Assembly: GCA_000381585.1 (NCBI GenBank)
Contig: KB906733.1
Span: 62,001 to 126,000, forward strand
Length of the DNA: 64,000 bases
Source: Acidobacteriaceae bacterium KBS 83
Lineage (GTDB): Bacteria; Acidobacteriota; Terriglobia; Terriglobales; Acidobacteriaceae
Direction of reading: 5' to 3'
The notes beneath the pieces were generated by a model. The model saw only the letters and a list, made by a program, of their open reading frames with translations, did no database searches and was not told the DNA's origin. Shown here piece by piece: positions 42,274 to 54,016 of the stretch. Position 1 is the stretch's first letter; every line of letters starts with the position of its first letter. A program made the position numbers and the translations under genes.

Positions 42274-44625
42274 CTAATTGCCGGCAATATGGCTGCCGTT
42301 CTGCGCAACTCGCAGACCGCTGAGGCCGTTCACGTATTTGGCCACGCCGCGATAGAGTGACTCGGCGATGCGCTGGCGATAGTGCGAATCGCGAAGCTGG
42401 GTCGCGTCGTCCGGATTGGTGAGGAACGAAATCTCTGCCAATATCGACGGCATATTGGCGCCGATCAGCACAACGAAGGGCGCCTTCTTCACGCCCCGAT
42501 CGCGCAGTCCCGGATTGCCGTGTTCGAGCCCTGCGTACAACGAGGTGTTGACATCCGCGGCAAACTCGCGCGACTCGTCGATCTTGTCTTTCAGTGTGAT
42601 CTTCTTCACCAGCCCGGAAAGCTCATGAATCGACTCATCGGACACTGCATTCTCTCTCGCCGCCACCTCCAGAGCATCCGGTGACGTGGTGAAGTTCAGA
42701 TAATACGTCTCCACGCCGCGCGCCGTCGGGTCGGAGCTCGAGTTGGCATGCACGCTGATGAACAGGTCCGCTTGCGCCTTGTTTGCGATCGCGGTGCGCT
42801 CCTCGAGTGGGATGAAGGTGTCGTCGTCGCGGGTGTAGGTCACGTCCGCACCCATTCGCTGGCGCAGAAGCTTGCCCAGTCGCAACGCTACATCCAGCAC
42901 CACTTCTTTCTCCTGAATGCCGCCCGGCCCGAGCGTGCCTGAATCATGTCCGCCATGTCCCGCATCGACCACGATGCGGCCGATCTTCAGGCCCAGCGCG
43001 CGGGTCAGAGAGCGCTGTCCGTCGAGCGTCGAGTTCGCTTCATGCGATGCGCTTCTCGGAGTCACGTCGTCCTCGTTCTCATCCGCCTCGTCATCATTGG
43101 CCGTGGCGCGATGATTTGCACTGGTCCTCGGAGTGCCGCGCGTGGATGCAGAGACCGACGGGTTGGAAGGTGTCTTCACGCTAGCAGTCCCCGCGGGCGC
43201 CTGACTAGAGGGAAGCTGCTGGACACTCGCGACAATCGGCTGCGTCGTCGGTCGAGTCGTCGCCTTCACCTGATCGGGTCGCGTGCTCACCGCCGCAATG
43301 TCGCGCAGCGCACGAGTCGCTTGCTTGCCGCTAAGGCTGCTGGTCGCAACCGGCTCCGGCTGGTGGGCGTTCGGTTGCGGCACCGTCGATGCCGCCCCTG
43401 ACACCTGCTGCGGTGCTTCATTGCCGTGGCGGCTGCCGTGGATATCAATGATCAACCGCCACGGGTTGGGCAGAAAGAACGCCGAGTAATCCGTCACCTG
43501 GTTCACATCCAGCACAATGCGCGTGACGTCATTCGAAAACTGCGCTACTCGAATCCGTTCGAGAAAGCCATCGTCCGTCACATCCATCGTCCTGCCAATC
43601 AGTTCCGGCGCGACTCGCGCTCCGTGCAGGTCGAAGTAAATGCGATCAGGATTGGGCACGCGCGCGGCCTCATACTCCACCTGGTCCTGCAGGTCGATGG
43701 CAACTCGCGTGTACACCGGCGTGGACCAGTGACGCACATTCGTGACCAGAGGCATCCGGCCATGGTGCTCCTGCGCAGCCGCCCTCACCCCGCCCGTGAG
43801 CACAGGCTGTCCCGCAGTCGCGTTCGCAGCTGGTGCCGTGAATGATGATCGCGGCTGCGCAGCGGTATCTGCCGGACCATCCTCGACGACTGTCGTCGGC
43901 ACGGTCGTGCCGCGTGCTGCTGTCTCGACGTGTTGTGATTTCGATGGCCGAACCGCCGGAGACGGCTCGTTCCCATTGTTGTCTTCCGCAATCTCGTTTC
44001 GCGACGCATCCGCCGGTCTCTTCCGCTGCTGCTGGTGCTGGATCTCCTTCAGCCCCGCCCGCGCTTGCGCGGCCAGAGGATGCCGCGGATAGCTGTTCAA
44101 AAATTTCAGATAGGTAGCCTTTGCCGCAACCGGGTCATGCAGGTCATGCAAAAAGATCGCTGCCTCCGCCAGCAACGCCGACTCTCGATAGGGGCTCGCC
44201 GGATATTGCGTCCGCAGAAACTCGAACTGCCCGACGGAGCTCAGCAGCGTTGTGTCTTGGTGGAAGATGCGGCCCTCTTCAGCCAGCAGACCAGCCACCA
44301 TATTCACCGCCTCAGGTGCCTTCGGATCAGCCGGATCGCCGTGGTACACAACGCGATAGGCGTCCAGGACGTGCTCGTACCCGCCGAGCGTGCGCGAAGA
44401 TTCGGGCTGCGACTCAAGCGCATCGCGCAGTTTCTCCGCGCGTGCAAAGGGCGTGATTGTGTGCGCCGCAGACGGGCTGTGCCGGTGCGCAGCCATCGCT
44501 GACGAGCCCGCCAATGCGAACGCCATCGCAACCGCGGCAGGAAACACGCCATGGCGGCGTGCAAACGGGGACAGGAGCCGTGCCGGCATAGGGATCGACA
44601 TGCTACGCATGTCTTCTGTGGACAT
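42274..44625 (-). CDS. N-acetylmuramoyl-L-alanine amidase with TPR-like and AMIN domains
   Basis: This protein has about 783 residues. Several ATGs compete for the start (44625, 44610, 44601). It has a signal sequence (VFPAAVAMAFALAGSSAMAA) and a TPR-like helical region at about 50-190. Then come a Pro/Thr/Ser-rich linker, an AMIN domain (VYTRVAIDLQDQVEYEAARV, TRIVLDVNQVTDYSAFF) and a second long linker. The C-terminal Amidase_3 domain has zinc ligands in VVDAGHGGHDSG, the Glu of IQEKEVVLD and the His of SVHANSS, with catalytic Glu in ILAEISFLTNP. It cleaves the amide bond between MurNAc and L-Ala during cell separation. AMIN targets it to the septum or envelope. The TPR extension is larger than in AmiC. 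Confidence 0.93.
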   Translation of the reverse strand: MSTEDMRSMSIPMPARLLSPFARRHGVFPAAVAMAFALAGSSAMAAHRHSPSAAHTITPFARAEKLRDALESQPESSRTLGGYEHVLDAYRVVYHGDPADPKAPEAVNMVAGLLAEEGRIFHQDTTLLSSVGQFEFLRTQYPASPYRESALLAEAAIFLHDLHDPVAAKATYLKFLNSYPRHPLAAQARAGLKEIQHQQQRKRPADASRNEIAEDNNGNEPSPAVRPSKSQHVETAARGTTVPTTVVEDGPADTAAQPRSSFTAPAANATAGQPVLTGGVRAAAQEHHGRMPLVTNVRHWSTPVYTRVAIDLQDQVEYEAARVPNPDRIYFDLHGARVAPELIGRTMDVTDDGFLERIRVAQFSNDVTRIVLDVNQVTDYSAFFLPNPWRLIIDIHGSRHGNEAPQQVSGAASTVPQPNAHQPEPVATSSLSGKQATRALRDIAAVSTRPDQVKATTRPTTQPIVASVQQLPSSQAPAGTASVKTPSNPSVSASTRGTPRTSANHRATANDDEADENEDDVTPRSASHEANSTLDGQRSLTRALGLKIGRIVVDAGHGGHDSGTLGPGGIQEKEVVLDVALRLGKLLRQRMGADVTYTRDDDTFIPLEERTAIANKAQADLFISVHANSSSDPTARGVETYYLNFTTSPDALEVAARENAVSDESIHELSGLVKKITLKDKIDESREFAADVNTSLYAGLEHGNPGLRDRGVKKAPFVVLIGANMPSILAEISFLTNPDDATQLRDSHYRQRIAESLYRGVAKYVNGLSGLRVAQNGSHIAGN

Positions 44626-44850
44626 AAACCCGACCGGAGGAGTCTCAACGCAGCTCTTCATCATAAAAAGCTGGAACTCCATTCCAATCGGACAAACCAC
44701 ACCGCTAGAAGAAATGCGTTCGCAACCAGAACACGCTCATTATAGGTTCGCAGCACCGCGCAAAGCCGCGAAGAAAACCGGCGGATACCTACTTGAACAA
44801 CCTGCTTGTTTCAGAATGAGAATGTCCGCATCGCGCACAATCTCATTCAC

Positions 44851-47547
<2,697 letters not shown>

Positions 47548-47663
47548 ACACACAAGTCTACAATTCGTGGCCCCGTGGTTGTCCGGAGATCCTGCCGCCT
47601 GTCCCCTATAACGGCGTACAGCTCAAGCATCTTCACTGCTTTCTTACGGCAATCCCGGCGACA

Positions 47664-49142
47664 ATGACTCTTCTGTTCATCATGCGTCCCTGTCCTAAGT
47701 CGATTGCTTTGCTGTTCGTGTCCTGCACTTCGATCACGAGCATCGCGCGGGCGCAGGAAATTAAACACATTCCGCAATTCACCGTAACGCTGGATGACGC
47801 CCCGCCCGCATCGTCCCCTCCAGGCTTCTTTCGTCGTCTCGCAAACTACTACCACAACGATTGGTTTCCAACGCCCGCGCCATCCGGCGCCCAGGCAGCA
47901 CCCGTGCCGCAGAAGCGCGGTTTGCCATCGCCGCTCGATTCGCCCCCTCTGCCGAGCAGCGATTGGGGCTATGGAGGATCGCCCGACATCGGCGCTCCTG
48001 ACGGCAACAGCTATCCGCTGATGACTGCCATCAACGGTGCAAAGTCCCGATCGAAGATCTTCGGCTGGATCGAGCCGGGAGTGAATGTCTCGACTTCCAG
48101 CCACACCAACCTGCCGGAGGTGTATGACCAGTATCCCAATTCCATCCACCTCGACCAACTCCTGCTCTATGTGGAGCGGCTTCCGGAGACCGTGCGGAGC
48201 GCACACTTCGACTGGGGCTACCACTTCACTGCGATCTACGGAACCGACTATCGCTTCTTCACCGGTTTAGGCTACTTCTCTCAACAGTTGCTGAAGTTCG
48301 ACCGCCAATACGGAGCGGATCTCCCTATCGAATACGTCGATCTCTACTTCCCGCGCGTCGCTCAGGGCATGAACATACGCACCGGCCGGTTTATCTCCGT
48401 GCCCGGAATCGAAGCGCAATTGGCGCCGAACAACTATATCTTTAGCCACTCCATTCTCTATTTCGTCGACCCATTCACCGACACGGGAGCGATCGCGACC
48501 ATCAAGCTCTCCGATCAATGGCTGATACAGGCCGGCCTCACCGACGGACACGACGTAGCCCCCTGGACCAATGACGCACAGCCATCCGGCACGCTTTGCA
48601 TGAACTACACGAGCCGCAGCGTCAACGACAACATCTATGCCTGCGCCAACGGCATCAACGATGGCGACTATGGCTTCGACAACCTGCAACAATTTGACAT
48701 CACTTGGTACCACCGCTTCACAAAGACGGTCCACATCGCAACAGAGAGCTGGTACATGTACCAGCATCGCGTGCCCAACATCGCGGGTCGCGTTACCAAC
48801 CCCATCACACCAGAGCTTGGCACATACGGAGCAAGCTGTCCCATAGGCGTGCTCCGCTGCACGGCATCGGAGTACGCCATCGTGAACTATGTCGAGAAGG
48901 AGTTCTCTTCCAAGTTATTTCTTTCCTTCCGCTCCGAGGTAGTCAACGATCGTCGCGGCCAACGCACCGGCTATACAACAAAATACTCAGAGAACACGCT
49001 GAGTATCACGAAGTGGATCGGAAGCACCGTACAGATCCGGCCGGAGCTGCGCTTCGAACATGCCTACGACTACCCCGCCTACGATGGAGGCCGCACCCAC
49101 TCGCAGTTCACCGCCGCATCTGATCTCATCTTCCATTTTTGA
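47664..49142 (+). CDS. Putative beta-barrel porin-2 (OmpL-like, BBP2) outer-membrane protein
   Basis: This 492-residue protein starts at the ATG at 47664; an ATG 18 bases later is possible. The signal peptide (SIALLFVSCTSITSIARAQ) is followed by a Pro-rich linker and a long barrel with BBP2 signatures. These are SKIFGWIEPGVNVSTSSHTN, GRFISVPGIEAQLAPNNYIF, SHSILYFVDPFTDTGA and LSDQWLIQAGLTDGHDVAPW. It ends with phenylalanine (LIFHF), as expected for outer-membrane barrels. The family is widespread in Acidobacteriota and Planctomycetes; substrates are unknown. Two cysteine-bearing loops (TLCMNYTSRS, YACANG and CPIGVLRC) may form extracellular disulfides. Confidence 0.9.
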   Translation: MTLLFIMRPCPKSIALLFVSCTSITSIARAQEIKHIPQFTVTLDDAPPASSPPGFFRRLANYYHNDWFPTPAPSGAQAAPVPQKRGLPSPLDSPPLPSSDWGYGGSPDIGAPDGNSYPLMTAINGAKSRSKIFGWIEPGVNVSTSSHTNLPEVYDQYPNSIHLDQLLLYVERLPETVRSAHFDWGYHFTAIYGTDYRFFTGLGYFSQQLLKFDRQYGADLPIEYVDLYFPRVAQGMNIRTGRFISVPGIEAQLAPNNYIFSHSILYFVDPFTDTGAIATIKLSDQWLIQAGLTDGHDVAPWTNDAQPSGTLCMNYTSRSVNDNIYACANGINDGDYGFDNLQQFDITWYHRFTKTVHIATESWYMYQHRVPNIAGRVTNPITPELGTYGASCPIGVLRCTASEYAIVNYVEKEFSSKLFLSFRSEVVNDRRGQRTGYTTKYSENTLSITKWIGSTVQIRPELRFEHAYDYPAYDGGRTHSQFTAASDLIFHF

Positions 49143-49155
49143 GACGTAGACGCCA

Positions 49156-49710
49156 TCACTGCGTCTCGTCTGCATCCGCGGCATCCAACTCCTCCAGCGC
49201 CGCTTCATCCGGAATCCAGCTGCGCAGCACCTTGAACACGGTGGGCGGCGTGAATCCGGCAGCAATCAGCCGCCGCATCGTGCGCGCTGCTTCCTTTTTA
49301 TCCCTCGGCTGCGTCATCCGTTTGCGCTCGATGTACGCCCGTGCCAGCTGCTCTTCATTCACATTCTCATAGGCAGCCTCCAGCGTGGAGGCCACCAGTT
49401 CCGGATGCACACCCTTCTGCATCAGTCCCTGTTGCACGCGCCGCCGCCCTAGTTTGCTGTTCTCCTGGCGCAGCTTGGTGTAATCCGCGGCAAAGCTTGC
49501 ATCGTTCAGAAACCGATACTCTTTCAGCTTCGCCACGACCGCGACAATCTTCTGCTCGCCGGCTTCACCCGCTTCCACGCGAGTGCGCAGCTTGCGCTTC
49601 AGCTCCGCGACCGTTTGCGCACGCCGTCCCAGGGAAGCTGTCGCATAGTCAAACAGTGCAGCCTCTGTCAGCGGTTCGCGTGGCTTCTTGGGTCGATCGC
49701 TTAGGCCCAT
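49156..49710 (-). CDS. recX: Regulatory protein RecX
   Basis: This 184-residue protein has tandem three-helix RecX repeats: LFDYATASLGRRAQTVAELK, RFLNDASFAADYTKLRQENS and KLGRRRVQQGLMQKGVHPEL. Three units cover the whole chain. RecX binds RecA filaments and controls recombination. The YxxLLSxRxxTxxEL-like first motif is kept as YATASLGRRAQTVAEL. The acidic C terminus (ALEELDAADADETQ) is longer than usual. recA is not in the window. It lies 9 bases after the S9 peptidase stop (49720) on the same strand, so the two are likely co-transcribed. It is convergent with the BBP2 gene. Confidence 0.93.
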   Translation of the reverse strand: MGLSDRPKKPREPLTEAALFDYATASLGRRAQTVAELKRKLRTRVEAGEAGEQKIVAVVAKLKEYRFLNDASFAADYTKLRQENSKLGRRRVQQGLMQKGVHPELVASTLEAAYENVNEEQLARAYIERKRMTQPRDKKEAARTMRRLIAAGFTPPTVFKVLRSWIPDEAALEELDAADADETQ

Positions 49711-49719
49711 GAAAATCCC

Positions 49720-51927
49720 TCACTTTGAGCTCGTAACCGGCGCCTGCGTCCAGCGATCACACCACGCATTCACGGTCTTGTACCAGAGCTGCGAATTCTG
49801 CGGCTTCAATATCCAGTGGCCTTCGTCGGGAAAGTACAGCATCTCCGATGGCACGTTCAACCGTTGCAGCGTCGTGAACAGTTGCATGCCCTCACTCACA
49901 TCCAGTCGGTAGTCCAACTGGCTGTGCACCACCAGAGTGGGTGTCTTGAAACGTGCCGCAAACAGCATGGGCGACCACCTGCGATACATCAGCCGGTTAG
50001 TCCACGGCGTCCCGCGAAACTCCCACTCGTTGAACCATAGCTCGTCGCTCGTGCCATATGCGGACTCAGGATTGAACATGCCGTCGTGCGAAACAATACA
50101 GCGGAAGCGGTCCGTGTGTCCCAGGATCCAGTCCGCCATGTATCCGCCATAGCTCGCGCCCAGTGCGCATTCGCGTGTCTTATCCAGGAAAGGGAACTGC
50201 GTCTCCGCGGCGTCCAGCCCGCGCATCAGGTCGATATAAGGACGCCCACCCCAGTCGCCATTCACTCCGTCAACAAAGGCCTGCCCATACCCTGTCGAGC
50301 CGCGTGGATTCACCATCACTACGGCGTAGCCGTCCGCTGCAAACAACTCGGCATTCCAGCGGTAGCTCCAGCTGTCTCCCCAAGCGCCCTGCGGGCCGCC
50401 ATGAATAAGAAACTTCACTGGATACTTTTTTTCGGGATCAAACCCCGGCGGCCGGACCAGAAAACCCTCCACCCGCAGCCCGCCCGATCCATGGAACCAG
50501 TAGTGTTCCATGTCCGGAATATCCAGCTGGGCCAGCAGTGTGCGGTTCAGCCGCGTCAACGGCTGCTCCGTCACATCGGATGGTTCAGCGAGTGGGGCCT
50601 TACGCTTCGGACGCGTGCCGCGCAGATGCAGCGCAGGTTGTTTCGCCGAGGGATTCGTCTGCGGTACTGACTCCTCAGTCAGATTCAGCAGCGTGATTTC
50701 CGCTGGCCGCCGCACCGTGGTCCGGCTTGCCACCATACGCGTGTTGTCCGGAGTTACGTGCAGGTCGCCGTACTCGCCGCGCCGCGCAATATAGTTGCGC
50801 TGCCCGGATGCAAGATCCAATTGGAAGATGGGTTCTTCTCCCTCGTCGGCCCCAGTGAAATAGATGCTCTGCGAATCTGGCGCCCACACGAACTCATCCA
50901 CCCACCGATCGAAGTCATCCATCGGCAGCGTAATCTTCCTAGTCGCACGGTCACAAAGAGCTAGACGAAAGCGGTCGCTCTCATATCCCGCGCGGACCTG
51001 TGACCGCCAGGCGATGTACTTTCCATCCGGCGAGTACGAAGGGCTGAAGTTGCCACCGGCGCTGGTCGAAATCTTCACTGGCTTGGCTGCCGGATTTGTC
51101 AGGTCCAGCGTCCACAGATCGACATGCGTGGAGATCGCCGGCATCGGATCAGTGTTCTCCTCGAACGTCACTTCCTTGCTATCTGGCGAGAACGCATACG
51201 CATCCGGGCCACCCATAGCGAAAGGGGGCACTTCGTGCTCGTCGCCAGGATTCAGATCGCGTGCCGGGCCACCGCTTAACGGCTGTAGAAATAAATGGGA
51301 TCGTTTCTCTCCAGTGAATGCATCCCACTGCCGGTAGAGCAGATGTGTGAAGATCTGCGCCTTCACTTTGCTCTCGCTCTTCGCCTTCGCGCGCTCGGCA
51401 TTACACCTCTCTTCGTCTGGCCCGCCGCCGCATTCTGGATACACGGACGATTTGTACAGAATGTTCTTCCCGTCCGGTGACCACATCGCGCCGTCGGCGC
51501 CCATCGCGGCGCGCGTCACCTGCTGTGCATCCCCCAGAGTGCCGCTATGCGGGTCGAAGCTCGCAACGTAAACCTGCTGTTCCCCCTCGCGCGCGCTTTG
51601 AAAAAGTATCTGCGTACCATCCGGGGAGAAGCGCCCGTGACTTTCACCTGCCAGCGCCGCAGTGACCGGCTTTTCTTCCATCGGCTTTGAGCCCACTCCG
51701 GTCGGGACCACCCACAGATGCGACGTTTTGCGGTTTTGCTGCAAATCGACGTCTGTAACCGAGAACAACACCCAATGTCCGTCCGGGGAGAGCGACAGAT
51801 CATCCAGCCGTCGCATGCGCTGCATGTCCTCGAAGGTCATCGGGCGCCGCGGCGGCGGGGTTTGCGAACGAAGCGCGCACGGATGAACAGCGGGAAGCAG
51901 CAACGCGGCGCACAAGCAGAGACGCAT
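49720..51927 (-). CDS. S9-family serine peptidase (acylaminoacyl/dipeptidyl peptidase type), secreted
   Basis: This protein has about 735 residues and starts at the ATG at 51927, which begins the signal peptide (LCLCAALLLPAVHPCALRSQ). WD40-like/TolB-type propeller repeats follow to about residue 470, for example LSLSPDGHWVLFSVTDVDLQ, RFSPDGTQILFQSAREGEQQ and YSPDGKYIAWRSQV. The C-terminal alpha/beta hydrolase has the nucleophile in LGASYGGYMADW, Asp in HSQLDYRLDVSE and His in FPDEGHWILKPQ. The triad is complete. It would remove short peptides or acyl-amino acids from peptides in the periplasm. A Lys/Pro/Arg-rich insertion near TRPKRKAPLAEPSD is a flexible loop. Confidence 0.94.
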   Translation of the reverse strand: MRLCLCAALLLPAVHPCALRSQTPPPRRPMTFEDMQRMRRLDDLSLSPDGHWVLFSVTDVDLQQNRKTSHLWVVPTGVGSKPMEEKPVTAALAGESHGRFSPDGTQILFQSAREGEQQVYVASFDPHSGTLGDAQQVTRAAMGADGAMWSPDGKNILYKSSVYPECGGGPDEERCNAERAKAKSESKVKAQIFTHLLYRQWDAFTGEKRSHLFLQPLSGGPARDLNPGDEHEVPPFAMGGPDAYAFSPDSKEVTFEENTDPMPAISTHVDLWTLDLTNPAAKPVKISTSAGGNFSPSYSPDGKYIAWRSQVRAGYESDRFRLALCDRATRKITLPMDDFDRWVDEFVWAPDSQSIYFTGADEGEEPIFQLDLASGQRNYIARRGEYGDLHVTPDNTRMVASRTTVRRPAEITLLNLTEESVPQTNPSAKQPALHLRGTRPKRKAPLAEPSDVTEQPLTRLNRTLLAQLDIPDMEHYWFHGSGGLRVEGFLVRPPGFDPEKKYPVKFLIHGGPQGAWGDSWSYRWNAELFAADGYAVVMVNPRGSTGYGQAFVDGVNGDWGGRPYIDLMRGLDAAETQFPFLDKTRECALGASYGGYMADWILGHTDRFRCIVSHDGMFNPESAYGTSDELWFNEWEFRGTPWTNRLMYRRWSPMLFAARFKTPTLVVHSQLDYRLDVSEGMQLFTTLQRLNVPSEMLYFPDEGHWILKPQNSQLWYKTVNAWCDRWTQAPVTSSK

Positions 51928-52052
51928 CTCGGACTCGCAAGGGGAGATTGCAGGACTTCCCATCCTACCTGCTACCCGCCGCCACTGAAAGGCAAAGAAA
52001 TACGGAGACCGCGATGAACACGATCTCCGCGAAGGCGGTTCTCGCCTGCGAA

Positions 52053-52727
52053 CTACTGCGGATTACCCACGCCGCTCGGTGGAGGCGGGCTACCAGGACC
52101 TGGCGCAGCAGGACCAGTTCCGTCTGGGGGGCCATCCGGCGCGTGTCGCCCTCGCGCTCCACGCGGTCCGTCCTGACCGTGCCGATCTTCATGTCTCCCT
52201 GGGCCAAGCGTCTGCAGCGTCTTCCATTGTGCCGTGGTGAGCACGCCGCGCAGTCCCAGCAACATGCGCGCGTTTGCCTTCTCTAGTTCAGCGCGAGACT
52301 GTGCGACCTTGTCGATCTGCGCCAAGATGCGCGACTCGTCCGGCTGATCCGCAGACAGCAAGGGCTCCAGGATCGCCTCTTCCTTTTCCACCGCTGCATG
52401 TTCGTCAATCAGCTTGAGCCGGCTCTGCTGAAAGATGTCGTCCATCTTCTTCTGCTGGTCGGCACTCAAACCCACCTTCTGCGCAATCTCTGGATTGTTC
52501 CACCAGCGTCCGTGCGGCCCCATGCGAAAGGCGCGCTCCATCGGTGGGCGACGCGGCGTCATCGGGCCGCTGTCCGCCGGCCCATCCATGCCGGGCCCTT
52601 GCATCGGTGCAGGCGGCGGCGGTGGCGCATTGGCTGCTATTTGCTGCGCCTTAATGGGGAGTCCACCCGATAGCAGTGCCGCGGCAGCACACCAATACAT
52701 CAACCGTGTCTTCAGTATTTGCCTCAT
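52053..52727 (-). CDS. Periplasmic Spy/CnrR-like (LTxxQ) protein
   Basis: This 224-residue protein has a signal peptide (WCAAAALLSGGLPIKAQ) and a Pro-rich segment with PPPPPAPM. A helical core follows, with LSADQQKKMDDIFQQSRLKL and LRGVLTTAQWKTLQTLG. These are LTxxQ-type motifs of the Spy/CpxP/CnrX fold. A His/Gly/Asp/Pro-rich tail (ending GSPPPPSGVGNPQ) could be disordered and metal-binding. It lies about 60 bases downstream of the anti-sigma gene on the same strand. It is therefore probably the sensory or output part of the ECF module: CnrX-type proteins bind metal, Spy-type proteins act as chaperones. Which of these applies cannot be told. Confidence 0.84.
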   Translation of the reverse strand: MRQILKTRLMYWCAAAALLSGGLPIKAQQIAANAPPPPPAPMQGPGMDGPADSGPMTPRRPPMERAFRMGPHGRWWNNPEIAQKVGLSADQQKKMDDIFQQSRLKLIDEHAAVEKEEAILEPLLSADQPDESRILAQIDKVAQSRAELEKANARMLLGLRGVLTTAQWKTLQTLGPGRHEDRHGQDGPRGARGRHAPDGPPDGTGPAAPGPGSPPPPSGVGNPQ

Positions 52728-52786
52728 TCTGTTTCTTTCTCCCTGTTTTCCTCTACCCAGCCAACTCCCACATCCCCCGGTAAGAC

Positions 52787-53305
52787 CTACTGCCGTGCAG
52801 CAGTGCTGTTTGTCGCGCTCACCGCGCCGTTGTTAGCCGCATTCCACGACAGCGGCTGCATCGATTCCGGCACTACCTGCGAGACATCCTGGTCCACTTC
52901 TTCCAGCAGCGCATTGTCGCGCGCCAGTTCCTGCTTTTCCTGTTGCTGCTGCCGCTGCTGCACCTGAGCCTCGATCGCGGCCCGATGCCCTTTCCATCGC
53001 TGTAGCCCGATGCCGAACACCAGAAGAAGTGCCACGCTAACCATCGCCCAGGCGGCAACCATGCCGCGCCAGTTCATCGAAGTCGCAGGTTTGCGTTCCC
53101 ACAGATTCTCTGAAGCCACGGCCTTCTCTTCGCCCCACTGCCGGGCTGCCGCACCGAACCAGCTCAGCGAGTCCGCCAGTGACCTCGTCCGTGCCTGGCA
53201 GTCGGCGCATCCAGCCAGATGGACCCGCTCTGCCTCGGCAGCATCGCCCATCTGCCAACGCACGAGGGCTTCTTCGTCAAAATGCGCGCTAGTGTTCCCG
53301 TTCAT
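52787..53305 (-). CDS. Anti-sigma factor with zinc-finger (ASD-type) domain
   Basis: This 172-residue protein has an N-terminal zf-HC2/anti-sigma-domain site in VHLAGCADCQAR (HxxxCxxC, with a preceding His for zinc). A membrane helix at about 84-101 (VAAWAMVSVALLLVFGIGLQ) puts the sensor part outside. The periplasmic segment is a Gln-rich coiled coil (QVQQRQQQQEKQELARDN). It overlaps the sigma gene by four bases (ATGA-type), so it is translationally coupled. It should sequester the ECF factor encoded just ahead until a signal reaches the periplasm. Confidence 0.92.
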   Translation of the reverse strand: MNGNTSAHFDEEALVRWQMGDAAEAERVHLAGCADCQARTRSLADSLSWFGAAARQWGEEKAVASENLWERKPATSMNWRGMVAAWAMVSVALLLVFGIGLQRWKGHRAAIEAQVQQRQQQQEKQELARDNALLEEVDQDVSQVVPESMQPLSWNAANNGAVSATNSTAARQ

Positions 53306-53877
53306 CGCGCCTCCTCCACCTGCTGCTTCACAACGCTCAACGCGCGGTACAGGTGTGACTTCACAGTGTTCAAATTCAACTGCATCGCCTCTGCAATCTC
53401 GGGTAGCTCCAGCTCTTCCTCAAATCGCAGCAGAAAGATGCTGCGCTGGCGTTCGCTTAGCGTCTCCACCGCGCGCCAAACGGTCTCAACCCGCTCCTGC
53501 GCGATCAGCCGGTGTTCGGTCGAACTCCTCATGTCGGGAAGCCGCTCGCTCATCTCCGCCGCGTCCAGCATGGCCGCCCTTTTCCAGAAACGCAGCTTCA
53601 TGCTGCGCTGGTGGTCCCGCACCAGATTGACCGCGATCCGCATCAGCCATGTGCTCATGGAGCAGTCGCCGCGAAAACTAGCACGCGCCGTGTGCGCCCT
53701 CAAAAAACAATCCTGCGTCAGCGACTCCGCCACGTCTTCGTCGCTCGTTGCAAACAGGATGTAGCGAAACACGCGGCCGCGGTAGAGCCGCATCCACTCC
53801 TCGACGCCGTCAGCCTCGCTCACCGCTGTACCGGGAAGCTCACGGGCAGCCATGGTATTTGCGATCACATCTTCCAT
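53302..53877 (-). CDS. ECF-type RNA polymerase sigma factor
   Basis: This 191-residue protein has sigma region 2 at about 28-98 (YRGRVFRYILFATSDEDVAE, FRGDCSMSTWLMRIAVNLVR) and sigma region 4 at about 130-185 (ETLSERQRSIFLLRFEEELE, IAEAMQLNLNTVKSHLYRAL). The linker is short and regions 1 and 3 are absent, so it is an ECF type of the RpoE group. It is followed by its anti-sigma factor with a four-base overlap and then a Spy/CnrX-like protein. The order sigma, anti-sigma, sensor is that of envelope-stress and metal-response units. Confidence 0.94.
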   Translation of the reverse strand: MEDVIANTMAARELPGTAVSEADGVEEWMRLYRGRVFRYILFATSDEDVAESLTQDCFLRAHTARASFRGDCSMSTWLMRIAVNLVRDHQRSMKLRFWKRAAMLDAAEMSERLPDMRSSTEHRLIAQERVETVWRAVETLSERQRSIFLLRFEEELELPEIAEAMQLNLNTVKSHLYRALSVVKQQVEEAR

Positions 53878-54016
53878 GCAGACACATAGACGATCCCCCG
53901 GCGGCAGAGTTTACAGCGAAATCAGGGAAAGTTAGCCCCGGCCGATGCGGCAACGCGCCCCCGAGCTACCCCCGGAGCGCGGCTCTGAGCGGTGTTCGCT
54001 GAGCGGTTTCGGCAAT

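Noticed and set aside
49148-49166. Inverted repeat AGACGC/GCGTCT between the BBP2 gene and recX as a shared terminator
   Set aside because: It lies partly in the recX coding end and lacks T-runs in both directions.
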